Positions 25,614 through 34,404 of a stretch of 38,333 nt of DNA are shown here, piece after piece. The stretch is taken from the NCBI GenBank assembly GCA_005790605.1, contig SXUI01000034.1:1-38333 (forward strand), given 5' to 3'. Every line of letters begins with the position of its first letter. Within the stretch, counting starts at the first letter, position 1. Origin of the DNA: Planctomycetia bacterium. GTDB taxonomy: Bacteria > Planctomycetota > Phycisphaerae > Phycisphaerales > SM1A02. The notes under the pieces were generated by a model, which saw nothing but the letters and a program-made list of their open reading frames with translations, had not been told where the DNA came from and searched no databases. Made by a program: the position numbers and the translations under genes.

Positions 25614-25671
25614 ATTCCGGCGTCGATTGACTCATTTCAAGGCAAGAAACCTGCACGAGCGCTCAAGGGAT

Positions 25672-25708
25672 GCAACACAAACGCCGCCCCGAAGCGGGCG
25701 GCGTTTGT
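25672..25708. terminator. Bidirectional terminator palindrome between xylA and the B12-fold gene
   Basis: ACAAACGCCGCCC (25677-25689) pairs perfectly with GGGCGGCGTTTGT (25696-25708) over a CGAAGC loop, a 13-bp stem with A- and T-rich outer ends. It lies between two convergent genes and can serve both, although the T-tracts are short. The first 32 bases are duplicated at 25388-25419. Confidence 0.7.
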
Positions 25709-25742
25709 AAGGAAGGAAGGAGACTTGTTGATTCGCGGCTGA

Positions 25743-26435
25743 TCAGGCCGCTGCGCGGACGCGGAGCTTCTTCGCCCAGCGTTCGTTGCGGACAGTCTGG
25801 AGCTGCACGAGTCGCTGAAGGAGATCCGCAGGACCCTTCGCGCTGATGTCAGCGCCGATTTCCTCGGCCAAGCCTGGTGCGCGATTGAAGATGCCGCCGC
25901 CGACTGCGATTTGCATCGATGGGTGTGCGTTCTTCTCGCGGATTGAATCGATGAGTTCACGGATCATCGGCGCGTCCTTGGCGCTTGAAGCGAAGAGCAG
26001 GAGCACATCAGGTTGTCTGTTTGCAAGCTCCTCGGAAATGTCGTCGTTGGCAACGCCGCCGCCAGCAAAGGTGACTTCATATCCATCCGCCTCAAGCAGG
26101 TCAGCCACCATCTGTCCTGCGAGTTCTTCGGTCTCGTTTGGACCACAGAAGATGCAGATCGATCGGCCGCGGAGTTCCTTCTCCTCGTATCGCGCTTGTG
26201 CTTGATCGACGAGCATGCGCAGCATTCGCGTCGAGTAGTGGTGCGCGAGCGTCGTCATCTGATCCTTGCGGAACAGCGTGCTCGTGAGCTCAAGGAGTGG
26301 CCAGAACAGGTCCTTTGCGAGAGTCTCTGCACTTTCGCCTGCTGCGTAGAGGGAGTTGACGAACTTTCGTGCGCTACGGCGCTCGCCCGAGACGAGGTGC
26401 GAGTGAAGTTGCTCGATGCTGCGTTCAATGTTCAT
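25743..26435 (-). CDS. B12-binding-fold protein lacking the DxHxxG motif (possible sensor)
   Basis: The ATG at 26435 is preferred over 26537 because residues before it are low-quality sequence. The 230-residue protein has two parts. Residues 1-85 form a helical cap domain of the B12-binding type. Residues 90-215 form the Rossmann-like B12 fold: SICIFCGPNETEELAGQMVA, ADGYEVTFAGGGVANDDISE, DVLLLFASSAKDAP and IAVGGGIFNRAP. The lower-axial motif DxHxxG is replaced by NETEEL, so the cobalt-binding His is absent. The cap has F55-x9-H65-H66, aligning by eye with the W-x9-E-H motif of CarH photoreceptors. No DNA-binding domain is attached. It may bind cobalamin base-on, bind another ligand, or act as a B12-independent sensor. 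It is convergent with xylA. Confidence 0.82.
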   Translation of the reverse strand: MNIERSIEQLHSHLVSGERRSARKFVNSLYAAGESAETLAKDLFWPLLELTSTLFRKDQMTTLAHHYSTRMLRMLVDQAQARYEEKELRGRSICIFCGPNETEELAGQMVADLLEADGYEVTFAGGGVANDDISEELANRQPDVLLLFASSAKDAPMIRELIDSIREKNAHPSMQIAVGGGIFNRAPGLAEEIGADISAKGPADLLQRLVQLQTVRNERWAKKLRVRAAA

Positions 26436-26503
26436 GGGAAGTAGGGGGCTTAGAGCTGTTTGCCTTGCGCACCATCCACAGTGCGCTTCGGCTTCTTGCG
26501 AGT

Positions 26504-26520
26504 TCCGGATGCACTCCGGA
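26504..26520. promoter_or_regulatory. TCCGGA direct/inverted repeat
   Basis: TCCGGA occurs twice, spaced by TGCAC; as TCCGGA is self-complementary the pair is both a direct and an inverted repeat. It lies in the ~210-bp divergent region between the B12-fold gene and the DUF4097-like gene and could be an operator or a weak hairpin. Confidence 0.25.
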
Positions 26521-26528
26521 GGTTGCCT

Positions 26529-26546
26529 GCGTGACACGCATCACGC
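26529..26546. promoter_or_regulatory. CRP/FNR-like operator candidate
   Basis: GCGTGA-cacgca-TCACGC is a perfect 6-6-6 inverted repeat whose core GTGA-N6-TCAC equals the half-site layout of CRP-family sites. It lies about 95 bp upstream of the B12-fold ATG and 100 bp upstream of the DUF4097-like gene, in their shared divergent region. The regulator is inferred from the motif only. Confidence 0.4.
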
Positions 26547-26646
26547 TGCGGCACTGCTTGTTTCGGCGCGCACGCCGCGGGTGGAAGAGTGAAGGAAATA
26601 TGTAGCCAATAACGAAAAGGGGTTGCGGTTCTCCGCTCCCAAACCC

Positions 26647-27582
26647 ATGCTCTACACACACATGCGCGAATTGCACTTCAGCCCGATATCCGTTTTCGCA
26701 GCTTCGACTTCAAGTCGCGCGATCGCGTGGACGGCGGCATTGCTGTGCAGCGCACATCTTTATGCCGGTGATCCGCCGACTGCAGACGAGGCGCGAAGTG
26801 AAGCGATCGCTGCCCGCGAGCCAAGTGAACCCGAACGACTCGTCATTGGTTGTGACGCCGGTGATGTGACGGTCGAAGTTGATCCATCGCTCAAGGACAC
26901 CAAGGTTGAGGCGAAGTTTCATCTGGTCGGGCGCGATGCGGCGGATCTTGCGAAGCGACAAGCGACATTGAGGTTGCATGCGTCGCGGACGCCCGACGGA
27001 TCAATCATCGTTGAGCCAGTGCTTGTTGGAGGCATGCGTGACGGCGAGCGCGCGGACATCACGGTTCGCACATTTGCGGCTGCCGACACCTCGATTCGCG
27101 CGAAGCATGGCGCGATGAAGGCGACTGGCATCGCGGGGAAACTTCGTCTTCGCGGTGGGCATGGCGCGGTCTTACTCCGCCGATGCACAGGTGTGATCGA
27201 TGTGCATTCTGAACATGGCGCGATCGACATCTTCGATGCCGAGCGAGATGTGCAGATCGCTTCGAAGCACGCTCCAGTTTCTCTGCGGTACGCCGATGAC
27301 GCTGACGCAGAGTTCAAGATTGAAACGACGAACGGTCCGGTGACGGTTTCAGTAGGACCGCTCTACGACGGAAGCGCGACGCTGCGTACAACAGCGGGTG
27401 GGATCGTGCTTCATGATGCTGCGAAACGCATGCGAACGCCGCGCCTCGGAGAGACTGTGGCGCAGGTCGAACTTGGCGCGGGTATCGCGCAGTCCATCGT
27501 CGAGACCTCCAACGGCACCGTCATACTGGAAGCGCGGACGGCTGCTTCTTCGGAGCCAGCTGGCTCAGCACCACACCCGTGA
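26647..27582 (+). CDS. Exported DUF4097-like beta-repeat protein
   Basis: About 311 residues from the ATG at 26647; the frame opens at a TTG at 26623 and an ATG at 26662 is also possible, none with a clear ribosome site. A signal peptide is visible (AIAWTAALLCSAHLYA, then GDPP). The rest is a run of short beta-strands rich in G-x-V/I patterns: VIGCDAGDVTVEV, TSIRAKHGAMKATGIAGKLR, IDVHSEHGAIDIFDAERDVQ, FKIETTNGPVTVSVGP. This repetitive strand pattern is that of DUF4097 'putative adhesin' beta-solenoid proteins, of unknown function. The 3' end overlaps the convergent transporter gene by 62 bp. Confidence 0.75.
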   Translation: MLYTHMRELHFSPISVFAASTSSRAIAWTAALLCSAHLYAGDPPTADEARSEAIAAREPSEPERLVIGCDAGDVTVEVDPSLKDTKVEAKFHLVGRDAADLAKRQATLRLHASRTPDGSIIVEPVLVGGMRDGERADITVRTFAAADTSIRAKHGAMKATGIAGKLRLRGGHGAVLLRRCTGVIDVHSEHGAIDIFDAERDVQIASKHAPVSLRYADDADAEFKIETTNGPVTVSVGPLYDGSATLRTTAGGIVLHDAAKRMRTPRLGETVAQVELGAGIAQSIVETSNGTVILEARTAASSEPAGSAPHP

Positions 27583-28414
27583 GCATGAGTGCAGCACCAA
27601 TGTACTGCTGAAGTTCGGGGCGCTCACTGAGGAAGATGATCCCGCATCCCATTCCAAAGACGCTCTCAAGAGACATGATGAGCGCGGCATGTGCGGGTGG
27701 CGCGCTCTTCTGGGCAATGACTTGCAAAGTGAACGCGACCGCGACTGGAAACGCCGCACCAAGGAGAATCGACCACTTCGCGAGGAGGATCGACTCCCAT
27801 TCGAGTTGTCCCAGAAACGCCGCGATGATCAACGACACGATGCCCGTCACTCCGAGTTGCAGGATGGAGAATCGAATCGCTTCAACTCTTGACGAGTACC
27901 GTCCGACCAGAATCACTTGAATCGCCCAGATGACTGCAGACACGAGGACGAGCCCGTCACCCGGATTGACTTCGAACTCGCGCGTGATGCCGAGCAACGC
28001 GAGCCCAATACCGGCGAGTGCGACTCCACCCCACACCGACCAACGCAGGTGTTGTCCAACCAGAAGTCCGAGCAAAGGCACAAAGACGACATACAGACTT
28101 GTGATGAACGCGCCATTCGAGGCCGTCGTGTAGCCGAGACCAGCTTGTTGGAACAGCGCTCCCGCTGCCATCGCGACACCAACGATCAATCCGCCGCGAA
28201 GTGTGGTGCGTCGAACTTGCTGTGTGTTCTCCTCCGGCCACGGAACGAAGGCCAACAACGGAAGCAGCAGGATGGTTCCGATTGTGAAACGAAGTCCTGT
28301 GAACCCAAAGGGCCCAACATGATTGGCTCCAAGGATCTGGAACACGAATCCCGCGCCCCAAATCGCTGCTGCGGCCAAGAGAAAAGAATCGGCCACAGCA
28401 GTCTTCATGCGCAT
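27521..28414 (-). CDS. EamA/DMT-superfamily transporter
   Basis: The 297-residue protein has about ten membrane segments in two homologous EamA halves. The first half has LLAAAAIWGAGFVFQILGAN and LRFTIGTILLLPLLAFVPWP; the second has VLVSAVIWAIQVILVGRYSS and AALIMSLESVFGMGCGIIFL, with the usual ExxF/G stretch before the last helices. These carriers export or import small metabolites such as amino acids or nucleotide sugars; substrate cannot be read from sequence. It is divergent from the DUF1080 gene with a gap of about 70 bp. Confidence 0.9.
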   Translation of the reverse strand: MRMKTAVADSFLLAAAAIWGAGFVFQILGANHVGPFGFTGLRFTIGTILLLPLLAFVPWPEENTQQVRRTTLRGGLIVGVAMAAGALFQQAGLGYTTASNGAFITSLYVVFVPLLGLLVGQHLRWSVWGGVALAGIGLALLGITREFEVNPGDGLVLVSAVIWAIQVILVGRYSSRVEAIRFSILQLGVTGIVSLIIAAFLGQLEWESILLAKWSILLGAAFPVAVAFTLQVIAQKSAPPAHAALIMSLESVFGMGCGIIFLSERPELQQYIGAALMLTGVVLSQLAPKKQPSALPV

Positions 28415-28484
28415 CGATGCGACTGTAACCCACAGGAAGCAAGTGCGCCTTGCACTTTGTTCGGTTGCCCGTCAGGCTGCGCGG

Positions 28485-29207
28485 ATGCTCAGCTTGACCA
28501 ATCGCTCGATGCGCGTCTCGCTCCTCGCTCTCACTGCCGCTGGATTGCTCTCGGCGTGTGATGCGACCCCGAAGCCCCCAACACCGCTTCTCACGGATGG
28601 ACTCAAGGGTTGCGAGTTTGACGCGAGCTACTGGTCGTATGACGGGAATGTTCTCACGGGTCGCACGACTGCCGAGAATCCCCTCACGAAAAATCAGTAC
28701 CTCTGGTTTCCTGGCGAGTACTCAGATTTCGAGTTGCTCTGCGATGTGCGCATTCAGGGAGGGAACTCCGGCATTCAATATCGCACGGAGCCACAAGAAG
28801 CAGGAGAGCCACGCGGGTTTCAAGCGGACTTCGACGCTGCGCACAGTTACACCGCGCGCGTTTACGAAGGTGGCGATGGTGGCCGTGGATTGGTGAACGA
28901 GCGCGGCGAGTCGGTGCACTACACCAACGGCGCGCGAACCGCTGAGCGATTCGCCGATGCCGCAACGATGGACGCGGCGATCAAGCGGGACGACTGGAAC
29001 GCGTATCGCATCATCGCGATCAACGGCATAGTGACGCATGACCTCAACGGTGTGCTCATGACGAGAGTCGAGGAGGATGTCGCTCGTCGAGCAAGTGGCC
29101 GCATCGGCGTGCAACTCCATGTTGGTGAGCCGATGGTTGTTGAGTACCGCAACCTCCGCATCACGCCAATCAATGCAGACAACCAATCTGCGCGGGGCGG
29201 GCGATGA
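28485..29207 (+). CDS. DUF1080 (3-keto-disaccharide hydrolase-like) lipoprotein
   Basis: From the ATG at 28485 (another at 28509 is as likely) the product has 240 residues, beginning with a lipoprotein signal, MRVSLLALTAAGLLSACDAT, where LSAC is the lipobox. The rest is a jelly-roll domain with landmarks LTKNQYLWFPGEYSDFELLC, RIQGGNSGIQYRTEP, IKRDDWNAYRIIAINGIVTH, DLNGVLMTRVEED and GRIGVQLHVGEPMVVEYRNL, the DUF1080 set. Some members hydrolyse 3-keto-glycosides. The protein is expected at a membrane face. Its TGA stop overlaps the ATG of the next gene (ATGA), so it is translated together with the PVC-type cytochrome. Confidence 0.92.
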   Translation: MLSLTNRSMRVSLLALTAAGLLSACDATPKPPTPLLTDGLKGCEFDASYWSYDGNVLTGRTTAENPLTKNQYLWFPGEYSDFELLCDVRIQGGNSGIQYRTEPQEAGEPRGFQADFDAAHSYTARVYEGGDGGRGLVNERGESVHYTNGARTAERFADAATMDAAIKRDDWNAYRIIAINGIVTHDLNGVLMTRVEEDVARRASGRIGVQLHVGEPMVVEYRNLRITPINADNQSARGGR

Positions 29208-32200
29208 CTGATCCGAGGTCGCGCCTTCCGATGGCGATCGTTCTTGTCGCGGCGGGGACAATCTTGGTGAGCGTCGTTGCTGTTTCAACGGTCTTGAAAC
29301 GAGGCGACGCCATCACGGTCGCGCCGGCTCCGCCGGCGATCACGCAGGCGCGCGTTGCCCCGCCTCGCGCGACACCGCAGCGCCCGCAGTGGATTTGGAC
29401 AACCGATGCTGGCGCAACCGACGCAGTCTTCGTTCGTGAGTTCACGCTCGCGCAGGCTGCAGAGATTGCCACGCTCGTCGTCAGCGTCGACAATGCATCT
29501 GAGGTGTTGATTGACGGGAAGCCTGCGCTCACGACAACCGATTGGGAAACACCGGTCGAGGCAAGTGTGGCAGCGCAACTTGGCAAGGGTACGCACACGC
29601 TTGAAGTTCGCGCGCACAACGAGGGCGGTGTTGCAGCGGTTCTCGTTGACCTCAACATTCGCGACGCACTCGGTGCAGAAACGCAGATTGTGAGCGATGG
29701 AAGTTGGGAAACTGTTCGAGGCAACGCGCGCGCGGCTGTCCGCGTTGTCGGACCGTATGGCATTGCACCTTGGGGCGCGCTTGCGTCCTTTGACGCGCAT
29801 GCAGTGCAGTCGTCCATCGTTGTTGCGGATGGATTCACCGTTGAACTCGTCACACAGATCAAGAAGGGACTTGGATCGATCGTTGCGATCGAGTCGCTTC
29901 CTGATGGCTCACTTGTTGCGAGTCCGCAGCATGGGAAGTTGCTTCGTGTCGTGCCAGGTTCGAAGGGCGTGCCGGCAGTCGTTACGCCAATCGACCTTCC
30001 CATCGGTGACGCGCAAGGGCTTGTCTTTGCGAAGCGCGGAAATGCGCATCATCTCTATGTCAATGTGAACTCAACGGGGACGGCACCAAGCGGTCTTTAT
30101 CGACTGCGTGACGAGGACGCCAGCGGAGACTTTGAGGCAGTAGAAAAACTGATTGGATATCCGGAGACTGGCGGCGAGCACGGCCCACACGGCATGGTGA
30201 TTGGGCCGGATGGATTGCTCTACATCATCGGCGGCAATCATGTGCCGCCGCCTGACTGTCAGATCTCGCGTGTTCCGCGAGTCTGGCAAGAGGACTTCGT
30301 TCTTCCGCGCATGTGGGATCCGGGCGGTCATGCGGTCGGGCTTCTCGCGCCAGGAGGTTGGCTTGTTCGAACAGATCTCGATGCGAAGCAGTTTGAGTTG
30401 CTTTCCATCGGGATGCGTAACGCGTACGACATCGCGCTTGTTGACGGCGAAGTACTGACCTATGACTCGGACATGGAATGGGAAATGGGAACGCCTTGGT
30501 ATCGGCCGACGCGCATCCTCCATCTTGCGAGCGGCGCTGACTTTGGTTGGCGCAGCGGTTCCGCGAAGTTTCCATCTTGGTATCCCGACTCGAATCCAGC
30601 CCTACTTGATGTAGGTCCCGGTTCGCCGACAGGCATGTTGAGTTGCGCCGAGTGCTTCACCGATCCAAAGTGGAAACACGCGGTCCTTGCACTCGACTGG
30701 ACATACGGGACGATTCATGCGCTCCTTGTCGAGCCATCCGGTTCGGGATTCACCGCGACGCGGCAGGAGTTTCTCTCAGGCAAGCCGCTACCTCTCACAG
30801 ACGCCTGCGTTGCGCGCGATGGCGACGGCGGGTTCTACTTCGCGGTGGGTGGTCGAGGCGCGGCGAGTGCCATTTATCGAGTGAAGGAACGCGTTCGCGT
30901 TGCAGATGCGAAGACTGCGGTGATGCCCGATGTGGATGGGCTTCGCGCTCTTCGTCGGCAGCTTGAGTCTATGCAGCGTCCAGGGCTTACGCCAGATGCG
31001 ATCGAGGTCGTGTGGCACGCGCTTGGCCACAATGATCGGCTTCTTCGAAACGCAGCGCGCGTGGCGCTTGAACATCAAGCTCCATCCTCTTGGAGCTCGC
31101 GCGCGCTGACCGAGTCAGATACTGAGACTGCGCTTACCGCGCTGCTCGCCCTTGCGCGTACTTCACCAAGCGATGCTGAGGCGGTGCAAGTTCGTATTGC
31201 CGCAATCGACGATGGGTCGCTTTCCCAAGATCATGCGCGCAATGCAGCGCGCATTCTTGGCATCACGCTCGCGCGCGGACACGACCTCACACCACTCGCG
31301 CGGATCGCGAACATCGAACGACTCGAAACTCGACTTCCCTCAGGCGACGAACTGTACGACCGCGAGGTCGGTGCGTTGCTCGTTCGACTCGGCGCAGCTT
31401 CCGCTGTTCCTAAACTCGTCACGATGCTTGAGGCGAAGGATGTCGTTCGCGATGTGCATGACGCAGCGCTTCTCGCTCGAAGCGACGGCTACGGCCCTCA
31501 AGTCGCGCAGATGCACGCCAAGCGTGGCGAGAAGCAGCAGTTTGCGGCGGCGATGATGTTGCGTGAGGCAACCAATGGTTGGACCGACGGGCTCCGAGAT
31601 CGATATGCGCTCTGGTTCGCGCGCGCGCGCCGAACAGCCGGCGGAAACTCGTATCAGGGATCGCTGAAGCAGATCTTGAAGGACGCACTGACCAAAGTGC
31701 CTGAGTCCAAACGCGCGCGGTTTGAGCAACTTGCGAGTGATGATGGCGCGGATCTCGTCGATAGACCGCAACCAGTCGGTCCCGGACGCAATTGGACGAC
31801 GGATGAGATTGAGCAACTCGCGCTCGATTCGAAGTCGGCAAATGTTGTGAACGGCGCGATGATGTTTGCGGCAGCAGGGTGCATCGATTGTCATCGCAGC
31901 GGCGCGCTCACGGCGCTCCACATCGGTGGACCAGATCTCACGAATGTTGCGCTGCGATTCGGTGCGCGTGAACTTGCGGAAGCGATCGTCGAGCCATCGA
32001 AGGTCCTGAGCGATCAGTACGAGTTTGAGGCGTTCGAACTCCTCGATGGAACTGCCGTCGTCGGTCGCATCGTCGACGACAACGAGACGCGATATCTGAT
32101 CGTTGAAAATCTCCTCGCACCAGACGCGCGCGTGGAAGTGCTCAAGTCGCAGATCAAGTCGCAGCGACGATCCAAACTCTCGCCCATGATGCCTGGCCTT

Positions 32201-32263
32201 GTTGATCGACTCAACGCACAAGAAGTCCGTGATCTCTGCGCGTATCTGTTGCAGTCGAACTAG
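29204..32263 (+). CDS. PVC-type CxxCH heme protein with beta-propeller, HEAT repeats and cytochrome c domain
   Basis: The protein has 1019 residues with an N-terminal membrane anchor or signal (MAIVLVAAGTILVSVVAVST). A galactose-binding-like domain comes first (QWIWTTDAGATDAVFVREFT, VSVDNASEVLIDGKP). Then a sorbosone-dehydrogenase-like propeller follows (IVAIESLPDGSLVASPQHGK, GEHGPHGMVIGPDGLLYIIG, SIGMRNAYDIALVDGEVLTY). HEAT-like helices occupy the middle. The C-terminal cytochrome c has AAGCIDCHRSGALTALHIGG, with a Met ligand probable in KLSPMMPGLV. Coupling to the DUF1080 lipoprotein suggests they act on the same sugar, with oxidation by the propeller and electrons to the heme. It resembles the other CxxCH protein in this window in layout but lacks the PA14-like region. 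Confidence 0.92.
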   Translation: MTDPRSRLPMAIVLVAAGTILVSVVAVSTVLKRGDAITVAPAPPAITQARVAPPRATPQRPQWIWTTDAGATDAVFVREFTLAQAAEIATLVVSVDNASEVLIDGKPALTTTDWETPVEASVAAQLGKGTHTLEVRAHNEGGVAAVLVDLNIRDALGAETQIVSDGSWETVRGNARAAVRVVGPYGIAPWGALASFDAHAVQSSIVVADGFTVELVTQIKKGLGSIVAIESLPDGSLVASPQHGKLLRVVPGSKGVPAVVTPIDLPIGDAQGLVFAKRGNAHHLYVNVNSTGTAPSGLYRLRDEDASGDFEAVEKLIGYPETGGEHGPHGMVIGPDGLLYIIGGNHVPPPDCQISRVPRVWQEDFVLPRMWDPGGHAVGLLAPGGWLVRTDLDAKQFELLSIGMRNAYDIALVDGEVLTYDSDMEWEMGTPWYRPTRILHLASGADFGWRSGSAKFPSWYPDSNPALLDVGPGSPTGMLSCAECFTDPKWKHAVLALDWTYGTIHALLVEPSGSGFTATRQEFLSGKPLPLTDACVARDGDGGFYFAVGGRGAASAIYRVKERVRVADAKTAVMPDVDGLRALRRQLESMQRPGLTPDAIEVVWHALGHNDRLLRNAARVALEHQAPSSWSSRALTESDTETALTALLALARTSPSDAEAVQVRIAAIDDGSLSQDHARNAARILGITLARGHDLTPLARIANIERLETRLPSGDELYDREVGALLVRLGAASAVPKLVTMLEAKDVVRDVHDAALLARSDGYGPQVAQMHAKRGEKQQFAAAMMLREATNGWTDGLRDRYALWFARARRTAGGNSYQGSLKQILKDALTKVPESKRARFEQLASDDGADLVDRPQPVGPGRNWTTDEIEQLALDSKSANVVNGAMMFAAAGCIDCHRSGALTALHIGGPDLTNVALRFGARELAEAIVEPSKVLSDQYEFEAFELLDGTAVVGRIVDDNETRYLIVENLLAPDARVEVLKSQIKSQRRSKLSPMMPGLVDRLNAQEVRDLCAYLLQSN

Positions 32264-34368
32264 TGCTTCCACGCGCTCGCGGGAACGACAACCTTCTTCG
32301 CGTTGCTTGGCGTGACCCACGAAACGCGCAGGAGATCTTGACCTGCTGCTTCAAACATGTCGAGCTCGATCGGATGCAGCCCCTTCGAAAGCGCGATTGC
32401 GCCAGATGCTTCCGCCGCGCTGTGCAACTCGTCGTTGTCTACAACGAGTGAGCCTTGCACCTTGAGCGTGCTGCCATCATCTGAGTCAACGAAGAAGCGG
32501 TAGAGACCATCTTCGGGTGCGTCGATGAAGCCGGTGAAGGTAAGGCCAAAGAACTCTTCGCGCGGTTTCACTGCAATGGTCGGCGTCGCGGCAATGCCAT
32601 CGGTCTCCTTCTTCCCAGTTCGAATGTCTGCGCACGCCTTTGCGTTTTCAGCGATCGAGTAGGTGGTGTACGCGAGTCCGGCATCGCTCTTGAGCGTCTG
32701 CACGGCGGGCAGCGGAGTCAAGAGCGTGAAGGTTCGGCTCACCACGCGCGTCACAGGTTGATCTTGGTAGAAGCCCTGCGCATGAACGGTGGTCGTTGCG
32801 CGAACCGCGAATGGCGCGCTTGCCGCCGCACTCTTGTTCGTTGGCTGACTGCCGTCGGTCGTGTATCGATAGACGAGCATGCTGTCTTCTGGCGCCGTCT
32901 TGATCGACACTTCGAGTGAGCCGACGAACTTTTCATCGGCTGCAGTGATCACCGGATTGGCCGCAATCGCGAGCGTGCCTTCGAGGTCAACCGACACGAC
33001 GGTGCAGATTGGATCGACGGGAGTTGTAGGAAGCATGAAGGTCGTGACACCGCCTTCTTGCCGATGGATGAAGAGTTGCTTGGTCTTCTGACCAAGGATT
33101 TGTACGGCGCCGACGCCGGAAAGCAGGCCTGAGAGCTGCAACTTTCCATCCTTGGGCCAATCGGACACCATCAAGTAGAGGCGATCGCCTCCATCGGGAT
33201 TGACACCGCGCGTCACGCGACCCCAACTCGGCGCCTCAGAGAACGGATTCGCGTGGGTTCCGTAGATCGCACTGCTGTTGACCTTCATCCACGCGCCCAT
33301 CGCTCCGAGTCGCTCGACACTTGGCGCGGGTATCTCCCCTTCGCCAGTGGGTCCAACATTCAAGAGGAAGTTGCCGCCCTTGCTTGCGATGTCGCAGAGT
33401 TTGTGAATGAGATCAGCGTTCGACTTCCAATCATGATCGTTCTTGTCAAAGCCCCATGTGCCATTCATGGTCATGCAGGTTTCCCAGTCGACGCCCTCTG
33501 GTAGTCCAGTGGCGGGGATCTGTTGTTCCGGGGTGCCGTAGTCGCCGCGGTAGTTTCCTTCGCGCGTCACGCCCTCCATGCCGCTGCGACCGGTGTCCAC
33601 GCGATTGTTCACGATGATGTCAGGATCAAGTTCGCGCACGAAGTCGTACAACTTCATGCCCTTCTCGTGTGTCCAAGTTCCTTCCCACTCGCCATCAAAC
33701 CAGAGGATGCCAACCTTGCCGTACTTTCCGCCCACAAGTTCGCGCAGTTGCGCCTTCATGTACTCCTCGTAGCGGTCGTACTGCGCGCTGTCCGTGGGAC
33801 GCTTGTCCCATGGTCGACGCGGCAAGTAGTCGGGGTGATGCCAGTCCATGATGGAGTGGTAGAAGCAGAGGCGAATGCCAGCATCGGCGCACGCATCGGC
33901 GAGTTCCTTCAGTGGATCGCGCGGCGCAAAGGGCGAGGAGCCGACATCCCAATCGCTGATTGGCGAGTCCCACAAACCAAATCCATCGTGATGCTTGGAA
34001 GTGATCACGATGTACTTCATGCCGGCGTCTTTGGCGATCTGCACCCAACGCTTGGCATCAAACTTCACTGGATTGAATTGATCACGGAGTGGCTCGTAGT
34101 CCTGTGGCGTGATCTGCGCATTGGAGAGCAGCCACTCGCCAGCGCCGCGCACCGCCTTGCCATTCCACTCACCACCGGCGGTTGAGTACGCGCCCCAGTG
34201 GATGAACATGCCAAACTTCGCTTCGCGGAACCACTGCATGCGGGCGTCGTGTTCGGCGGGCGTTTCGTTCACGAGATTCGTGCCCCCGTGCCGAGGCAGT
34301 TCTTCTTGGGCGAACGAAAAGGTCGTGAGTGAGCATGCGAGCGCCGCGACGATGGCTGGAGAATGCAT
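32260..34368 (-). CDS. GH29 alpha-L-fucosidase with chitobiase-like and PA14-like C-terminal domains
   Basis: The 702-residue protein has a signal peptide (MHSPAIVAALACSLTTFSFA, before QEELP). The GH29 domain shows FGMFIHWGAYSTAGGEWNG, IVITSKHHDGFGLWDSP, the nucleophile Asp in VGILWFDGEWEGTW and NFLLNVGPTGEGEIP. After the catalytic barrel is a short beta domain (LVYRYTTDGSQPTNKSAAAS), typical of chitobiase/beta-hexosaminidase C-terminal modules, and last a PA14-like region (FTGFIDAPEDGLYRFFVDSD, then DGSTLKVQGSLVVDND). The last residues of the PA14-like domain are RVSWVTPSNAKKVV. It is a second exported fucosidase, distinct from that at 22621-24048. It converges on the PVC-type cytochrome with a 4-bp overlap of stops. 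Confidence 0.94.
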   Translation of the reverse strand: MHSPAIVAALACSLTTFSFAQEELPRHGGTNLVNETPAEHDARMQWFREAKFGMFIHWGAYSTAGGEWNGKAVRGAGEWLLSNAQITPQDYEPLRDQFNPVKFDAKRWVQIAKDAGMKYIVITSKHHDGFGLWDSPISDWDVGSSPFAPRDPLKELADACADAGIRLCFYHSIMDWHHPDYLPRRPWDKRPTDSAQYDRYEEYMKAQLRELVGGKYGKVGILWFDGEWEGTWTHEKGMKLYDFVRELDPDIIVNNRVDTGRSGMEGVTREGNYRGDYGTPEQQIPATGLPEGVDWETCMTMNGTWGFDKNDHDWKSNADLIHKLCDIASKGGNFLLNVGPTGEGEIPAPSVERLGAMGAWMKVNSSAIYGTHANPFSEAPSWGRVTRGVNPDGGDRLYLMVSDWPKDGKLQLSGLLSGVGAVQILGQKTKQLFIHRQEGGVTTFMLPTTPVDPICTVVSVDLEGTLAIAANPVITAADEKFVGSLEVSIKTAPEDSMLVYRYTTDGSQPTNKSAAASAPFAVRATTTVHAQGFYQDQPVTRVVSRTFTLLTPLPAVQTLKSDAGLAYTTYSIAENAKACADIRTGKKETDGIAATPTIAVKPREEFFGLTFTGFIDAPEDGLYRFFVDSDDGSTLKVQGSLVVDNDELHSAAEASGAIALSKGLHPIELDMFEAAGQDLLRVSWVTPSNAKKVVVPASAWKH

Positions 34369-34404
34369 GCGCGAATTCTACAAGGCATGGACTATCCTCT
34401 GTGT

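Noticed and set aside
25211-25656. Minus-strand open frames over the 77-bp repeats encoding repeated peptides
   Set aside because: The same peptide appears in different frames because the 77-bp unit is not a multiple of three; the frames overlap xylA and have no ribosome site. They are products of the repeat.
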